Shown here: positions 51,394-60,313 of the stretch, piece after piece
Layout: each line of letters begins with the position of its first letter
Numbering within the stretch: the first letter of the stretch is position 1
Assembly: GCA_041228335.1 (NCBI GenBank)
Contig: CP166130.1
Coordinates: 1,388,638 to 1,452,637, forward strand
Length of the DNA stretch: 64,000 bases
DNA from: Alphaproteobacteria bacterium LSUCC0684
GTDB lineage: Bacteria; Pseudomonadota; Alphaproteobacteria; Puniceispirillales; UBA1172
Direction: 5' to 3'
Notes under the pieces: generated by a model
What the model saw: only the letters and a program-made list of their open reading frames with translations
Databases searched by the model: none
What the model was told of the DNA's origin: nothing
Made by a program: the position numbers and the translations under genes

Positions 51394-53621
51394 TGACATC
51401 ACCTCACCCGATCATGACACAAGAACACGCTGCCGAAATGGGGCTCTCGACCGAGGAATTTGACCGGATCTGCACCGCCATAGGACGCATCCCGAACATG
51501 ACCGAACTTGGCATTTTTTCCGCCATGTGGTCAGAGCACTGTTCCTATAAATCCTCGAAAAAATGGCTCAAGACCCTGCCGACAACCGGCGATTGCGTCA
51601 TTCAGGGACCAGGCGAAAACGCTGGTGTCGTCGATATCGGAGACGGCTGGGCCGCTGTCTTCAAGATCGAAAGCCATAACCATCCTTCCTATATCGAACC
51701 CTATCAGGGAGCGGCGACAGGTGTTGGCGGCATTCTTCGCGATGTCTTCACCATGGGAGCGCGGCCTGTCGCCCTGCTCAACGCTCTCCGGTTTGGCGCC
51801 CCGGACCATCCGCTGACACGGTATCTGACCGGCGGTGTCGTGGCCGGAATAGGCGGCTATGGCAACTGTATCGGCATCCCGACTGTTGGTGGTGAAGTCA
51901 ACTTCGACAAATCCTATAACGGGAATATTCTTGTCAACGCCATGGCTGTCGGGCTTGCACGGGCGGACCGGATATTCTACTCCGCAGCTTCGGGGGCCGG
52001 AAATCCTGTCATCTATATCGGCGCCAAGACCGGACGGGACGGCATCCACGGTGCAACAATGGCATCAACGGAATTCAGCGATGATGCTGCCTCCAAACGT
52101 CCGACTGTCCAGGTCGGGGATCCTTTTGCGGGTAAACTGCTGATGGAAGCAAGCCTCGAACTGATGGCATCGGATGCGGTGATCGCCATTCAGGATATGG
52201 GTGCTGCCGGGCTGACGTCTTCTTCGGTGGAAATGGCCGCCAAAGGCGGGCTAGGAATGGATATTGATCTTGATCTTGTACCGGTGCGTGAAGACGGCAT
52301 GACTTCCTATGAAATCATGCTTTCGGAATCCCAGGAACGCATGCTTGCCGTTCTCAAACCTGATGCGACCGAAGCGGCGAGAGCCATTCTCGAAAAATGG
52401 GATCTTGATTTTGCAACCATCGGCACGGTGACCGAAACCGGAAGGCTGGTGCTGCGCAAAGATGGCGATATCGCCGCTGATATTCCGCTCTCCCCTCTGG
52501 TGGACGACGCCCCGGAATACGACCGTGCGCACCAGGCATCCCCTGCCCTTGGGCGGCTTGAAAGCGCCAACGTCCCTGCGCTTGCCCCTAGCGATGCGCT
52601 TCGCGGCATGATCGGATCACATCATCTGGCGTCACGGCGCTGGATCTGGGAGCAGTATGACTGCGACGTCATGGCCGATACCGTGGCATCTTCCGGAGGT
52701 GATGCGGCACTGGTGCGGGTTCATGGCTCGACAAGGGGCATGGCCATCACAACCGACTGCACCCCGCGTTACGTGAAGGCTGATCCCGAATGCGGCGGCA
52801 TGCAGGCAGTAGCCGAAGCCTATCGGAATATCAGCGCAACCGGCGCCCTGCCGCTGGCCATCACGAACAACCTTAATTTCGGCAATCCCGAAAAGCCTGA
52901 AATCATGGGCCAGATTGTCGGTGCCGTAACCGGGATGGGCAAAGCTGCCAGGGTTCTTGATACGCCTGTCGTTTCGGGCAATGTCTCACTCTATAACGAA
53001 ACCGAAGGCAAGGCCATCAATCCGGCACCGGTTGTGGGGATGGTGGGCCGTATCGATGATATCCATGACGCGGCCCGCATCGCTTTTCCGGCATCCGGTC
53101 TTGATCTTTTGGTTATTGGCCAGACATCGGCGCAAGATGACGGCTGGCTTGGATGCTCGGTTTACGCTGATCTCTTTTTTGAAAATCCTGAAGCCGCCCC
53201 GCCACCGGTCAATTGCGAGGATGAACGTCGCCATGGCAGTTTTGTGCGGCAACAGATACTGGATGGCAAGGTTGCCGCCGCCCATGATATCAGCGATGGC
53301 GGCCTGCTGGTGACAATAGCTGAAATGGCGATGGCCGCAGGTGGAACATATGGCGCGGAAATCGATCTTCCGGGTGGCAAAACCGTGCATGGCTGGTGTT
53401 TCGGCGAAGATAAGGGGCGATATATCCTCGCATCCCGTGATGGTGACGCCATGCTTGCCGCAGCCGGGGATGCCGGTATTCCCGCATGCCGTATCGGCCG
53501 CACCAGCGATGATGGTGCATTGAAATTCAGCACCGGTGATAGTATCTCTATAGAAGAATTGATTGATATCAGTGAATCCTGGCTCCCCGTGCTCATGGCC
53601 GGAGGTCGTGAGACGAAGTAA
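51390..53621 (+). CDS. purL: FGAM synthase, large subunit PurL
   Basis: PurL performs the ATP-dependent amidation of FGAR using ammonia from PurQ. The 743-residue protein has the N-terminal [14 protein letters not shown] with catalytic His, [20 protein letters not shown], and the AIRS-like parts [30 protein letters not shown] and [17 protein letters not shown]. This is the short, Bacillus-type form that works with PurS and PurQ, all of which are encoded next to it. The coding start overlaps purQ. Confidence 0.96.
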   Translation: MMTSPHPIMTQEHAAEMGLSTEEFDRICTAIGRIPNMTELGIFSAMWSEHCSYKSSKKWLKTLPTTGDCVIQGPGENAGVVDIGDGWAAVFKIESHNHPSYIEPYQGAATGVGGILRDVFTMGARPVALLNALRFGAPDHPLTRYLTGGVVAGIGGYGNCIGIPTVGGEVNFDKSYNGNILVNAMAVGLARADRIFYSAASGAGNPVIYIGAKTGRDGIHGATMASTEFSDDAASKRPTVQVGDPFAGKLLMEASLELMASDAVIAIQDMGAAGLTSSSVEMAAKGGLGMDIDLDLVPVREDGMTSYEIMLSESQERMLAVLKPDATEAARAILEKWDLDFATIGTVTETGRLVLRKDGDIAADIPLSPLVDDAPEYDRAHQASPALGRLESANVPALAPSDALRGMIGSHHLASRRWIWEQYDCDVMADTVASSGGDAALVRVHGSTRGMAITTDCTPRYVKADPECGGMQAVAEAYRNISATGALPLAITNNLNFGNPEKPEIMGQIVGAVTGMGKAARVLDTPVVSGNVSLYNETEGKAINPAPVVGMVGRIDDIHDAARIAFPASGLDLLVIGQTSAQDDGWLGCSVYADLFFENPEAAPPPVNCEDERRHGSFVRQQILDGKVAAAHDISDGGLLVTIAEMAMAAGGTYGAEIDLPGGKTVHGWCFGEDKGRYILASRDGDAMLAAAGDAGIPACRIGRTSDDGALKFSTGDSISIEELIDISESWLPVLMAGGRETK

Positions 53622-53668
53622 CAGGATAAAACGCCTCAAGAAAGAAAACCCAGAGGAGACGTTGGCCC

Positions 53669-53908
53669 ATGGCCATGGAAGCAAGAGAAATCGAACGGCT
53701 GATCAAGGAAGCCCTGCCCGACAGCACCGTGACGATCACGGATCTTCGCGGTGATGCAGATCACTACGCCTGCCATGTTGTTTCTGCAGAATTCAGGGGC
53801 AAGACACGCATACAGCAGCATCAGATCGTATATAACGCGCTAGGGGGGCGTATGGGCGGTGAATTGCATGCCCTTGCGCTCCAGACAACCCCATCGGAAG
53901 AGGATTGA
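53669..53908 (+). CDS. BolA family protein
   Basis: A 79-residue protein with the BolA fold: EIERLIKEALPDSTVTITDLRGDADHY, the FRGKTRIQQHQIVYNAL segment and a C-terminal ALQTTPS. The conserved His in QHQIVYNAL and Cys at residue 34 fit a ligand set for a [2Fe-2S] cluster shared with a monothiol glutaredoxin. The next gene encodes such a glutaredoxin three bases later. The pair would act in iron-sulfur cluster assembly or iron sensing. Confidence 0.93.
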   Translation: MAMEAREIERLIKEALPDSTVTITDLRGDADHYACHVVSAEFRGKTRIQQHQIVYNALGGRMGGELHALALQTTPSEED

Positions 53909-53911
53909 GCC

Positions 53912-54259
53912 ATGGACGCCCAGACAAAAAGCCTTATCGAAAATGAAATCTCAAGCCAGGATGTCGTGCTTTTCATGAAAGGGACGCCCGTCTTCCCGCA
54001 ATGTGGTTTCTCCGCCGCCGTTGTCGGGGTGCTTTCTCATCTCGGGGTCAAATTCAAGGGCGTGAATGTTCTTGAAGATGACGCGGTTCGAGAGGGTATC
54101 AAGAGCTACACCAACTGGCCGACCATCCCCCAGCTTTATATCAAGGGGGAATTTGTCGGCGGTTGCGATATCATCCGGGAAATGTATGAAACCGGCGAGC
54201 TGATCGAATTGATGAACAGCCGCGGCATCGATGTGAATCCGCAACCGCTTCAGGCCTGA
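53912..54259 (+). CDS. grxD: Monothiol glutaredoxin, Grx4 family
   Basis: A 115-residue single-domain monothiol glutaredoxin. VVLFMKGTPVFPQCGFSAAVV contains the CGFS active-site motif, with Cys30 the cluster-binding and catalytic residue, and TNWPTIPQLYIKGEFVGGCDI supports glutathione and metal binding. Partners with the BolA-family protein encoded just upstream, as in many bacteria. Its 3' end overlaps a convergent GNAT gene by 10 bases. Confidence 0.95.
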   Translation: MDAQTKSLIENEISSQDVVLFMKGTPVFPQCGFSAAVVGVLSHLGVKFKGVNVLEDDAVREGIKSYTNWPTIPQLYIKGEFVGGCDIIREMYETGELIELMNSRGIDVNPQPLQA

Positions 54260-54705
54260 TCAGGCATCATCTCATAGGTGTTCCAGTCCGTTTTGACTGC
54301 ATGCCGGTCATAAACAGTTCTGGCACGATAGTTATCATCACGGGTTATCCACCGAATGACCGGCCAGCCTTTTGCGGCCGCTTCCTGACGGAGAGTTTCG
54401 AGCAGCATTGACGCTATGCCCGAGCCGCGCTCGCCCGGGTCAACGAAGAGATCATCCAGAAAGCCGATCTCCCTGCCTCTGAGCGGGCTTGGCATCGCCC
54501 GGAAATGGGCAAGGCCAATCGGAACCCCGTCCCTCACCGCGACTAGCCCTGTGAGCGGATGGGCCGGGTCCAGCAACCAGGACCAGGTTGTCAGGGCCGA
54601 GCTTTCGGCAAGTTCAACCTGGTAATGATCCGCATAACCCTGATAGAGCTGATACCACGCCTCGTAATGCGAGGCCTCAAGGGGCACGATTTTAATTGCT
54701 GCCAT
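54250..54705 (-). CDS. GNAT family N-acetyltransferase
   Basis: A 151-residue acetyltransferase. Landmarks are the FLDDLFVDPGERGSGIASMLLETL motif (acetyl-CoA pyrophosphate-binding loop, GERGSGIA) and a C-terminal GWPVIRWITRDDNYRARTVYDR with the typical Tyr near the catalytic site. Acceptor is unknown; the broad family acts on amino groups of proteins or small molecules. The ATG at 54705 is preferred to GTG 54714, since AAGG lies eight bases ahead. Confidence 0.85.
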   Translation of the reverse strand: MAAIKIVPLEASHYEAWYQLYQGYADHYQVELAESSALTTWSWLLDPAHPLTGLVAVRDGVPIGLAHFRAMPSPLRGREIGFLDDLFVDPGERGSGIASMLLETLRQEAAAKGWPVIRWITRDDNYRARTVYDRHAVKTDWNTYEMMPDQA

Positions 54706-54766
54706 GATGATCACCTTCCCGATTATAGTCTATTGCCGCGCCTGATGATTAGAGGCTAATCTCGGA

Positions 54767-55672
54767 ATGAAGTCAAGGAAGCTGAACATGTCTCTCCGCA
54801 CCTGGATATTGATGAGCCTGCTCGGCCTGTTGTGGAGCGGAACCTTCTTCATAACTGAAATTCTGCTGGAACATTTTCTCCCCTTTACCATCGTCTTTCA
54901 CCGGGTGGGACTGGCGGCGCTTGCCATGTTGATCCTGCTCTGGCTTCGCGGCAAGAGATTGCCGGGAGATTTCCGGAACTGGGGCAGTTTTATCGTTATG
55001 GGGTTTCTGAACAATGCCCTGCCGTTTTCCGCCATTGTTTTCGGCCAGCAATACATCACCGGCGGCCTTGCCTCCATCCTCAATTCCACCACCGCGTTCA
55101 TTGCCGTGGTGATCTCCGGGATATTTCTTGCAGATGAGAAGATTACAGGGGCGCGGCTTTTGGGGGTAACGCTTGGCGTTGTCGGGGTAGCGCTTGCCAT
55201 GGGCATAGATACGCTGGGTGATCTTTCGCTCGCCAATATCGGACAGTTCTGCATTCTGCTATCTTCCACGAGTTATGTTCTTGCCAGTATCTGGGGGAAA
55301 CTCAAGCTTCGTGGCCATGATGCGGAGGTCACTGCGACAGCGATGCTGATCACCTCTTCGGGCTGGATGTTTGTCATCGCCCTGTGGGTTGAGGGTATTC
55401 CCTTTACCCTGATGCCCGCGCCGATTTTTGTCTCCTTTCTAGTCTACGCGGTATTATGCACAAGCCTTGCCTATATCCTCTATTTTGCGTTGCTGAAAGA
55501 GGCCGGCGCTGGCAACACCATGCTGGTCACGATCATCATCCCCCCGTTCTCGCTTCTCCTTGATGCGCTGGCACTCGGGCAATGGGTCAAATCTCATGAA
55601 ATGCTTGGCTTCGGGGTAATTGCCATCGGCCTGCTGATCCTCGGCAACAAGATCAGACTCCCCGGCAGGTGA
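54767..55672 (+). CDS. DMT/EamA family permease
   Basis: A 301-residue protein with about ten hydrophobic helices in two EamA repeats. The first starts WILMSLLGLLWSGTFFITEILLE and the second GQFCILLSSTSYVLASIWGKL, and the C-terminal end is basic (NKIRLPGR). The family includes small-metabolite exporters and importers, and the substrate is not inferable. A bidirectional-looking hairpin at 55689-55707 sits just after it and before the end of rpsD. Confidence 0.9.
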   Translation: MKSRKLNMSLRTWILMSLLGLLWSGTFFITEILLEHFLPFTIVFHRVGLAALAMLILLWLRGKRLPGDFRNWGSFIVMGFLNNALPFSAIVFGQQYITGGLASILNSTTAFIAVVISGIFLADEKITGARLLGVTLGVVGVALAMGIDTLGDLSLANIGQFCILLSSTSYVLASIWGKLKLRGHDAEVTATAMLITSSGWMFVIALWVEGIPFTLMPAPIFVSFLVYAVLCTSLAYILYFALLKEAGAGNTMLVTIIIPPFSLLLDALALGQWVKSHEMLGFGVIAIGLLILGNKIRLPGR

Positions 55673-55682
55673 TCCCGCCAAG

Positions 55683-55712
55683 AAAAAAGGGCGGCACCTG
55701 GCCGCCCCTTTA
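55683..55712 (-). terminator. Factor-independent terminator for rpsD (and weakly for the DMT gene)
   Basis: The hairpin has arms GGGCGGC (55689-55695) and GCCGCCC (55701-55707) and loop ACCTG. On the minus strand the second arm is followed by TTTTTT, the classical termination tail after the rpsD stop at 55731. On the plus strand only a short CTTTATT follows, so it is weaker in that direction. Confidence 0.8.
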
Positions 55713-55730
55713 TTGTCCTGAAGACGTGAA

Positions 55731-56360
55731 TTAGCGTGAATAGAATTCGACCACGAGGTTCGGTTCCATCTGTACAGGATAGGGCACATCGGCCAGTTCC
55801 GGCACGCGGTTCATCGAACCTTTGAAACTGCCTTCATCAACGGTCAGGTATTCAGGGATATCGCGTTCAGCCGAGGCTGCGCCTTCCATCACCGCAGGAA
55901 TAGTGCGTGATTTTTCCTTGAGCTGGATTACATCCCCGACTTTCATCATGGCTGATGGAATATTGCAGCGGCGACCATTGACCAGGACATGGCCATGGTT
56001 GACCAGCTGGCGTGCGGCAAAAACGGTTGGTGCAAATTTCATCCGGTAGACAAGGGCATCAAGACGGCATTCCAGAATCCCGATCAGGTTCTGGCCGGTA
56101 TCACCGCGGCGACGGACAGCCTCCTGATAATATTTCTTGAACTGCTTTTCACCGATATTGCCGTAATACCCTTTGAGCTTCTGCTTGGCCATCAGCTGCA
56201 CGCCGAAATCCGTAGGCTTGCGGCGGCGCTGGCCATGCTGACCCGGACCGTATTCACGGGCGTTGACAGGGGATTTCGCACGTCCCCAGAGGTTAACGCC
56301 AAGACGGCGATCAATTTTATGCTTGGAATGGTGACGCTTGTGGTCTGACTTTGCAGCCAT
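55731..56360 (-). CDS. rpsD: 30S ribosomal protein S4
   Basis: S4 nucleates 30S assembly and binds 16S rRNA near the 5' domain. The 209-residue protein has the N-terminal [46 protein letters not shown], the S4 RNA-binding domain [31 protein letters not shown] and the usual C-terminal LVVEFYSR. Its first 15 residues ([14 protein letters not shown]) are an unusual His/Lys-rich start. The gene is separate from the spc/alpha operon. A leader of about 100 bases holds a perfect hairpin, and S4 is a known repressor of its own mRNA in other bacteria. Confidence 0.96.
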   Translation of the reverse strand: MAAKSDHKRHHSKHKIDRRLGVNLWGRAKSPVNAREYGPGQHGQRRRKPTDFGVQLMAKQKLKGYYGNIGEKQFKKYYQEAVRRRGDTGQNLIGILECRLDALVYRMKFAPTVFAARQLVNHGHVLVNGRRCNIPSAMMKVGDVIQLKEKSRTIPAVMEGAASAERDIPEYLTVDEGSFKGSMNRVPELADVPYPVQMEPNLVVEFYSR

Positions 56361-56422
56361 TGATATACTCCGTTATTTTGAGGCGCGTTGGCCATTGTTG
56401 CCCCGGTAGTGCCACATGGCCG

Positions 56423-56449
56423 GGACAACAGCGAAATCTCCTGTTGTCC
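56423..56449 (-). promoter_or_regulatory. Perfect hairpin in the rpsD leader
   Basis: Arms GGACAACAG and CTGTTGTCC (9 bp each) enclose a 9-base loop about 65 bases upstream of the rpsD ATG. On the minus strand it has no T-tract and so is not a terminator. It lies between a TTGACA box and the start codon, in the probable 5' UTR. Regulation of S4 synthesis through this structure is inference. Confidence 0.45.
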
Positions 56450-56468
56450 ACTTTCCCAGGAATGGCGC

Positions 56469-56497
56469 TTTTTTGCAGAAAAGACGGATAATGTCAA
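56469..56497 (-). promoter_or_regulatory. Possible rpsD promoter
   Basis: A perfect TTGACA (56497-56492, minus strand) overlaps the stop region of trmJ. With a 17-base spacer the -10 place reads CAAAAA, only 3 of 6 to TATAAT. Alphaproteobacterial housekeeping promoters often keep the -35 better than the -10, so it stays possible. Confidence 0.3.
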
Positions 56498-57285
56498 CCC
56501 TTGCGGGGTGTTGACTGGCGCAGGGCCTTGACCATGCCGTGCAGTGTCCGGATATCCTGCATCGAAAGCGTGCTGCGCTGGAACATTGCGGTGATGTTCC
56601 GCATCACCACCGGCCGCATATCGGAACTGGTAAAAAACCCGCCTTCGTCAAGACCCTCTTCCAGCACACGAAAGAAAAACTCCCGCTCTTCGACGGTTGC
56701 CGGCTCCGGCGCCCCGTCCTCTTCGGTCAGGAGAGGCATATCAAGGACAGATGCGGCGGCCTTGCGGCACTCCCACCCCATCAGCAGTACCGCCTGCGCA
56801 AGATTTAGCGAAGAGAATACCGGATTTAGCGGCACCGTGATGATGAAATCCGCCAGTGCCACATCGGCGTTGTCGAGACCGGCACGCTCCGGCCCGAAAA
56901 GAAGCGCCGTCTTCCCCCCTGATCTCGCATGCACCGCCAGACGCTCGGCGGCTTCGGGTGGGGTGAGGCACTCTTTTGCCATGCCGCGGCGACGTGCTGT
57001 CGTGGCGGCGATCATCGTATAAGAAGCCGCAGCTTCGGCTGTGTTATCAGCAAGCGACGCCGAATTCAGTATATCGATCCCCCCCGATGCCATGGCATCA
57101 GCGGCTGGATTGGGCCAGCCATCCCGCGGACTGACCAGATGAAGACGCGAAAGCCCGCAGTTCTTCATCGCCCGGGCCGCGGCGCCGATATTTTCCCCCA
57201 TCTGGGGTTCGACAAGGATCACGCCGGGCAGAAGATCAGCCCATGGCCCGTCGGTTTCGACAGCCTTTCGGTTGGTTCCGGCCAT
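56494..57285 (-). CDS. trmJ: tRNA (cytidine/uridine-2'-O)-methyltransferase TrmJ family
   Basis: A 263-residue SPOUT-fold methyltransferase. The N-terminal ILVEPQMGENIGAAARAMKNCGL and the C-terminal knot segments ALLFGPERAGLDN and ITVPLNPVFSSLNLAQAVLLMGWE are characteristic. TrmJ 2'-O-methylates position 32 in the anticodon loop of several tRNAs. A helical C-terminal extension follows. The ATG at 57285 is chosen because it lies two bases after the cimA stop; an upstream in-frame start would overlap cimA. Confidence 0.9.
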   Translation of the reverse strand: MAGTNRKAVETDGPWADLLPGVILVEPQMGENIGAAARAMKNCGLSRLHLVSPRDGWPNPAADAMASGGIDILNSASLADNTAEAAASYTMIAATTARRRGMAKECLTPPEAAERLAVHARSGGKTALLFGPERAGLDNADVALADFIITVPLNPVFSSLNLAQAVLLMGWECRKAAASVLDMPLLTEEDGAPEPATVEEREFFFRVLEEGLDEGGFFTSSDMRPVVMRNITAMFQRSTLSMQDIRTLHGMVKALRQSTPRKG

Positions 57286-57287
57286 GA

Positions 57288-58901
57288 TCAGGCTTTGGGC
57301 TGGACAACAGCACCAGACCGGAAGAGTTTCCATGTCATGGCATCAGCCAGCGCCATCACCGACGCATCGATGATATTGGTCGACACCCCAACCGAGATCC
57401 AGCTGAGGCCTTCCTTGTCCTGACATTCGATCAGCACCCTTGTGACGGCGCCGGTGCCGCCATCGGCCTTGTCTCCTGAAAGGATCCGGACCTTGTAATC
57501 TACGAGTTTCACGCCCGCAAGTTCAGGGTAGGCCGTCACCAGCGCCTTGCGGATGGCCGTATCCACCGCATTGACCGGCCCGTTGCCGATGGACGCTTCG
57601 TGATATTGCCTGCCGGAAACAAAAATCGTGGTGGTGGCTTCGGATTCCACCACCAGTTTGCCTTTGGCGTTAAAGCGGCGTTCATCCATGACACGAAAAC
57701 GTTCAATGACGAAATATTCAGGCACTTCGCCAAGCGCCCGCCGCACCAGAAGTTCCATACTGGCTTCAGCCGTATCGAAAGCCCAGCCGTTATATTCCTT
57801 TTCCTTCACATCGGCGATCAGGGCATCAAGGCGGCGATCCTTCTTGTCAACGGTGATCCCGAGCTCTTCAAACCTGGCCAGAAAATTCGCCTTTCCGGAC
57901 TGGTCGGAAACAATATATTCACGGGCATTGCCCACGGTTTCCGGAGGAATATGTTCATACGTCCTCGGGTCCTTTAATGCCGCGGATGCGTGCAAGCCGC
58001 CCTTATGCGCAAACGCCGCATCGCCGACATAGGGCGCGTGCGGGTTCGGCAGACGGTTGATCCGGCTGTCCATCATCCGGGAAAGGGATTTGAGTTTGCC
58101 AAGACGTTCTCTGGAAACACCTGTCTCATACCCGTATTTGAGCATCAGCGTCGGAATAAGGGTGATCAGGTTGGCGTTGCCGCAACGCTCCCCGATACCG
58201 TTGATCGTGCCCTGCACCTGCCGTGCACCTGCTTTGATCGCGGTGATGGAATTGGCCACCGCAAGGCCGGAGTCATTATGGGTATGGATGCCGATCCTGG
58301 CTTCGGGCAGCACCTCCTTGACGGCCGAAACACCGGCATGGATATCTTCTGGCATCGCGCCGCCATTCGTATCGCAGAGAACGATCCATTCCGCCCCCCC
58401 TTCAAACGCAGCCTTTGCGCAGGCAATGGCATAGTCGGGGTTGTTCTTGTAGCCATCAAAGAAATGTTCGCAATCGAACATCGCTTCACGTCCACGCTCA
58501 CGCACGGCGGCGATAGAATCCGTGATCATGGAGAGGTTCTCTTCAAGCGAAACCTCAAGCGCGGTTTCAACGTGAAAATCCCAGGTCTTGCCGACAAGAC
58601 ATGTGCCGTCGGTTTCTGCGTCAATCACCGCCACCAGCCCGGGATCGTTTGAGGCACTGCGGCCACCTCGTCGTGTCATCCCAAAAGCCACAGAGCGGGA
58701 TTTCCTGCCTTTTGGAAAATCCTTGAAAAACTCATTATCCGTGGGGTTGGCGCCCGGCCAGCCACCTTCGATATAATCTATCCCCATATCATCAAGGGCC
58801 TTGGCAATGGCAATCTTGTCGGCCACGGAAAAATCAATACCGCGCGCCTGGCACCCATCGCGAAGCGTGGTGTCAAAAAGCCATATGCGCTCACCGGTCA
58901 T
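57288..58901 (-). CDS. cimA: (R)-citramalate synthase
   Basis: CimA condenses pyruvate and acetyl-CoA to (R)-citramalate, giving a threonine-independent route to isoleucine. The 537-residue protein has the HMGL-like barrel with WLFDTTLRDGCQARGIDFS, IYIEGGWPGANPTD-like text, TSVA-type loop, IGIHTHNDSGLAVANSI (metal His), GTINGIGERCGNANL, and a LeuA-type regulatory C-terminal domain that senses isoleucine. The DxCQARG start differs from isopropylmalate synthase. It lies downstream of cysS and upstream of trmJ in the minus-strand run. Confidence 0.92.
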   Translation of the reverse strand: MTGERIWLFDTTLRDGCQARGIDFSVADKIAIAKALDDMGIDYIEGGWPGANPTDNEFFKDFPKGRKSRSVAFGMTRRGGRSASNDPGLVAVIDAETDGTCLVGKTWDFHVETALEVSLEENLSMITDSIAAVRERGREAMFDCEHFFDGYKNNPDYAIACAKAAFEGGAEWIVLCDTNGGAMPEDIHAGVSAVKEVLPEARIGIHTHNDSGLAVANSITAIKAGARQVQGTINGIGERCGNANLITLIPTLMLKYGYETGVSRERLGKLKSLSRMMDSRINRLPNPHAPYVGDAAFAHKGGLHASAALKDPRTYEHIPPETVGNAREYIVSDQSGKANFLARFEELGITVDKKDRRLDALIADVKEKEYNGWAFDTAEASMELLVRRALGEVPEYFVIERFRVMDERRFNAKGKLVVESEATTTIFVSGRQYHEASIGNGPVNAVDTAIRKALVTAYPELAGVKLVDYKVRILSGDKADGGTGAVTRVLIECQDKEGLSWISVGVSTNIIDASVMALADAMTWKLFRSGAVVQPKA

Positions 58902-58975
58902 GATTGTCTCCCTTTAACCTTGAGTATTATGTCACCTGTCTTAAGCCGAGTTTGGCGGATTGTCAAAACCAAGGG

Positions 58976-60313
58976 CTATCCGCGCCGCCATATCGTTCCA
59001 TCAGCTGTATCTTCAAGAAGAATGCCACGTGCCGCCAGATCATCACGAATACGGTCAGCTTCAGCAAAATTCCGTTCCTTCTTTGCCGTGGCGCGGGCTG
59101 ATATCGCGGCCTCGATATCTTGCGCATCCGCATCACCGCCCCGGAACCAGGTATCGGCATCGCTGGCAAGAAGCCCCATCATTTCGGCCGTTGCCCGGAG
59201 GTTGCCGGCAGCTGCTTGATCGCCTTTATTGGCCTGCCGCGCAAGTTCATGGAGCCGGGCCAGCGCAACAGGGGTGTTGAGATCATCTGCAAGCGCCGCC
59301 ATGACTTCATCGTCGATGTCCCCTGCCTCAGCGTCGCCCACCGCGCGATAAAGTGAATCCAGCGCGGCTTTGGCTTCCTCAACGCCGGTCATGGAAAAAT
59401 CAAGCGGCGCGCGGTATTGCGCTGTCAGAAGCGCGTAGCGCACCGCCTCCCCGGGAAAACGGGCAAGAACATCGGCAACCGTGGTGAAATTGCCAAGCGA
59501 TTTGGACATCTTCTCACCATCGACAGTGACATATCCGTTATGCATCCAGACACTGGCCATGGTATCGGTGCCATGGGCGCAGCAGGATTGCGCCATCTCG
59601 TTTTCGTGATGGGGAAAGATCAGATCAAGTCCCCCGGCGTGGATATCAAACGTTTCGCCGAGATAGGCCGCGCTCATGGCCGAACATTCGATATGCCATC
59701 CCGGCCTGCCTCTGCCCCAGGGGCTGTCCCATCCGGGCTGATCTGCCGTTGAAGGTTTCCACAGGACAAAATCCGCCGCATCTTTCTTGAACGGGGCGAT
59801 CTCCACCCGTGCGCCAGCAACCAACTCGTCCCTTGAACGCCGGGAAAGCCGGCCATAGTTTTCCATACTGCTGACATGGAACAGCACATGACCTTCAGCT
59901 TCATAGGCATGGCCGGCCTCAATCAGTCGTTCGATCATCGTGATCATCTGCGGGATATGATCTGTTGCTCTCGGCTCGATGTCAGGGGCCAGCACGCCGA
60001 GCGCGGTGCAATCATCATGGAACGCTTCGATGGTGCGAGCCGTCAACTCACGGATGGTGATACCTTCCTCGCTGGCCCGGGCGTTGATCTTGTCGTCGAC
60101 ATCGGTAATGTTTCGTGCATAGGTCACTTTCGGATAAAGACGGCGAAGAAGACGAACCAGCAGATCAAACACAACCAGCGGACGGGCATTGCCGACATGA
60201 ATCCGGTCGTAAACCGTCGGCCCGCAGGCATAGAGCCGGATATTTGCAGGGTCAAGCGGCGTAAATCTCTCCTTGCCCCGGTTCAGCGTATTATGAACAT
60301 GAAACACCGCCAT
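58976..60313 (-). CDS. cysS: Cysteinyl-tRNA synthetase
   Basis: A 445-residue class I aminoacyl-tRNA synthetase. The ATP sites are a HIGH-like HVGNARP near residue 38 and KMSKSLGN at about 265. Zinc ligands include Cys29 in YACGPTVYD, and the WHIECSAMS and HHENEMAQS segments complete the zinc site. The C-terminal DALR domain follows. Its ATG overlaps the gltX stop, so cysS is co-translated with gltX. Confidence 0.96.
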   Translation of the reverse strand: MAVFHVHNTLNRGKERFTPLDPANIRLYACGPTVYDRIHVGNARPLVVFDLLVRLLRRLYPKVTYARNITDVDDKINARASEEGITIRELTARTIEAFHDDCTALGVLAPDIEPRATDHIPQMITMIERLIEAGHAYEAEGHVLFHVSSMENYGRLSRRSRDELVAGARVEIAPFKKDAADFVLWKPSTADQPGWDSPWGRGRPGWHIECSAMSAAYLGETFDIHAGGLDLIFPHHENEMAQSCCAHGTDTMASVWMHNGYVTVDGEKMSKSLGNFTTVADVLARFPGEAVRYALLTAQYRAPLDFSMTGVEEAKAALDSLYRAVGDAEAGDIDDEVMAALADDLNTPVALARLHELARQANKGDQAAAGNLRATAEMMGLLASDADTWFRGGDADAQDIEAAISARATAKKERNFAEADRIRDDLAARGILLEDTADGTIWRRG

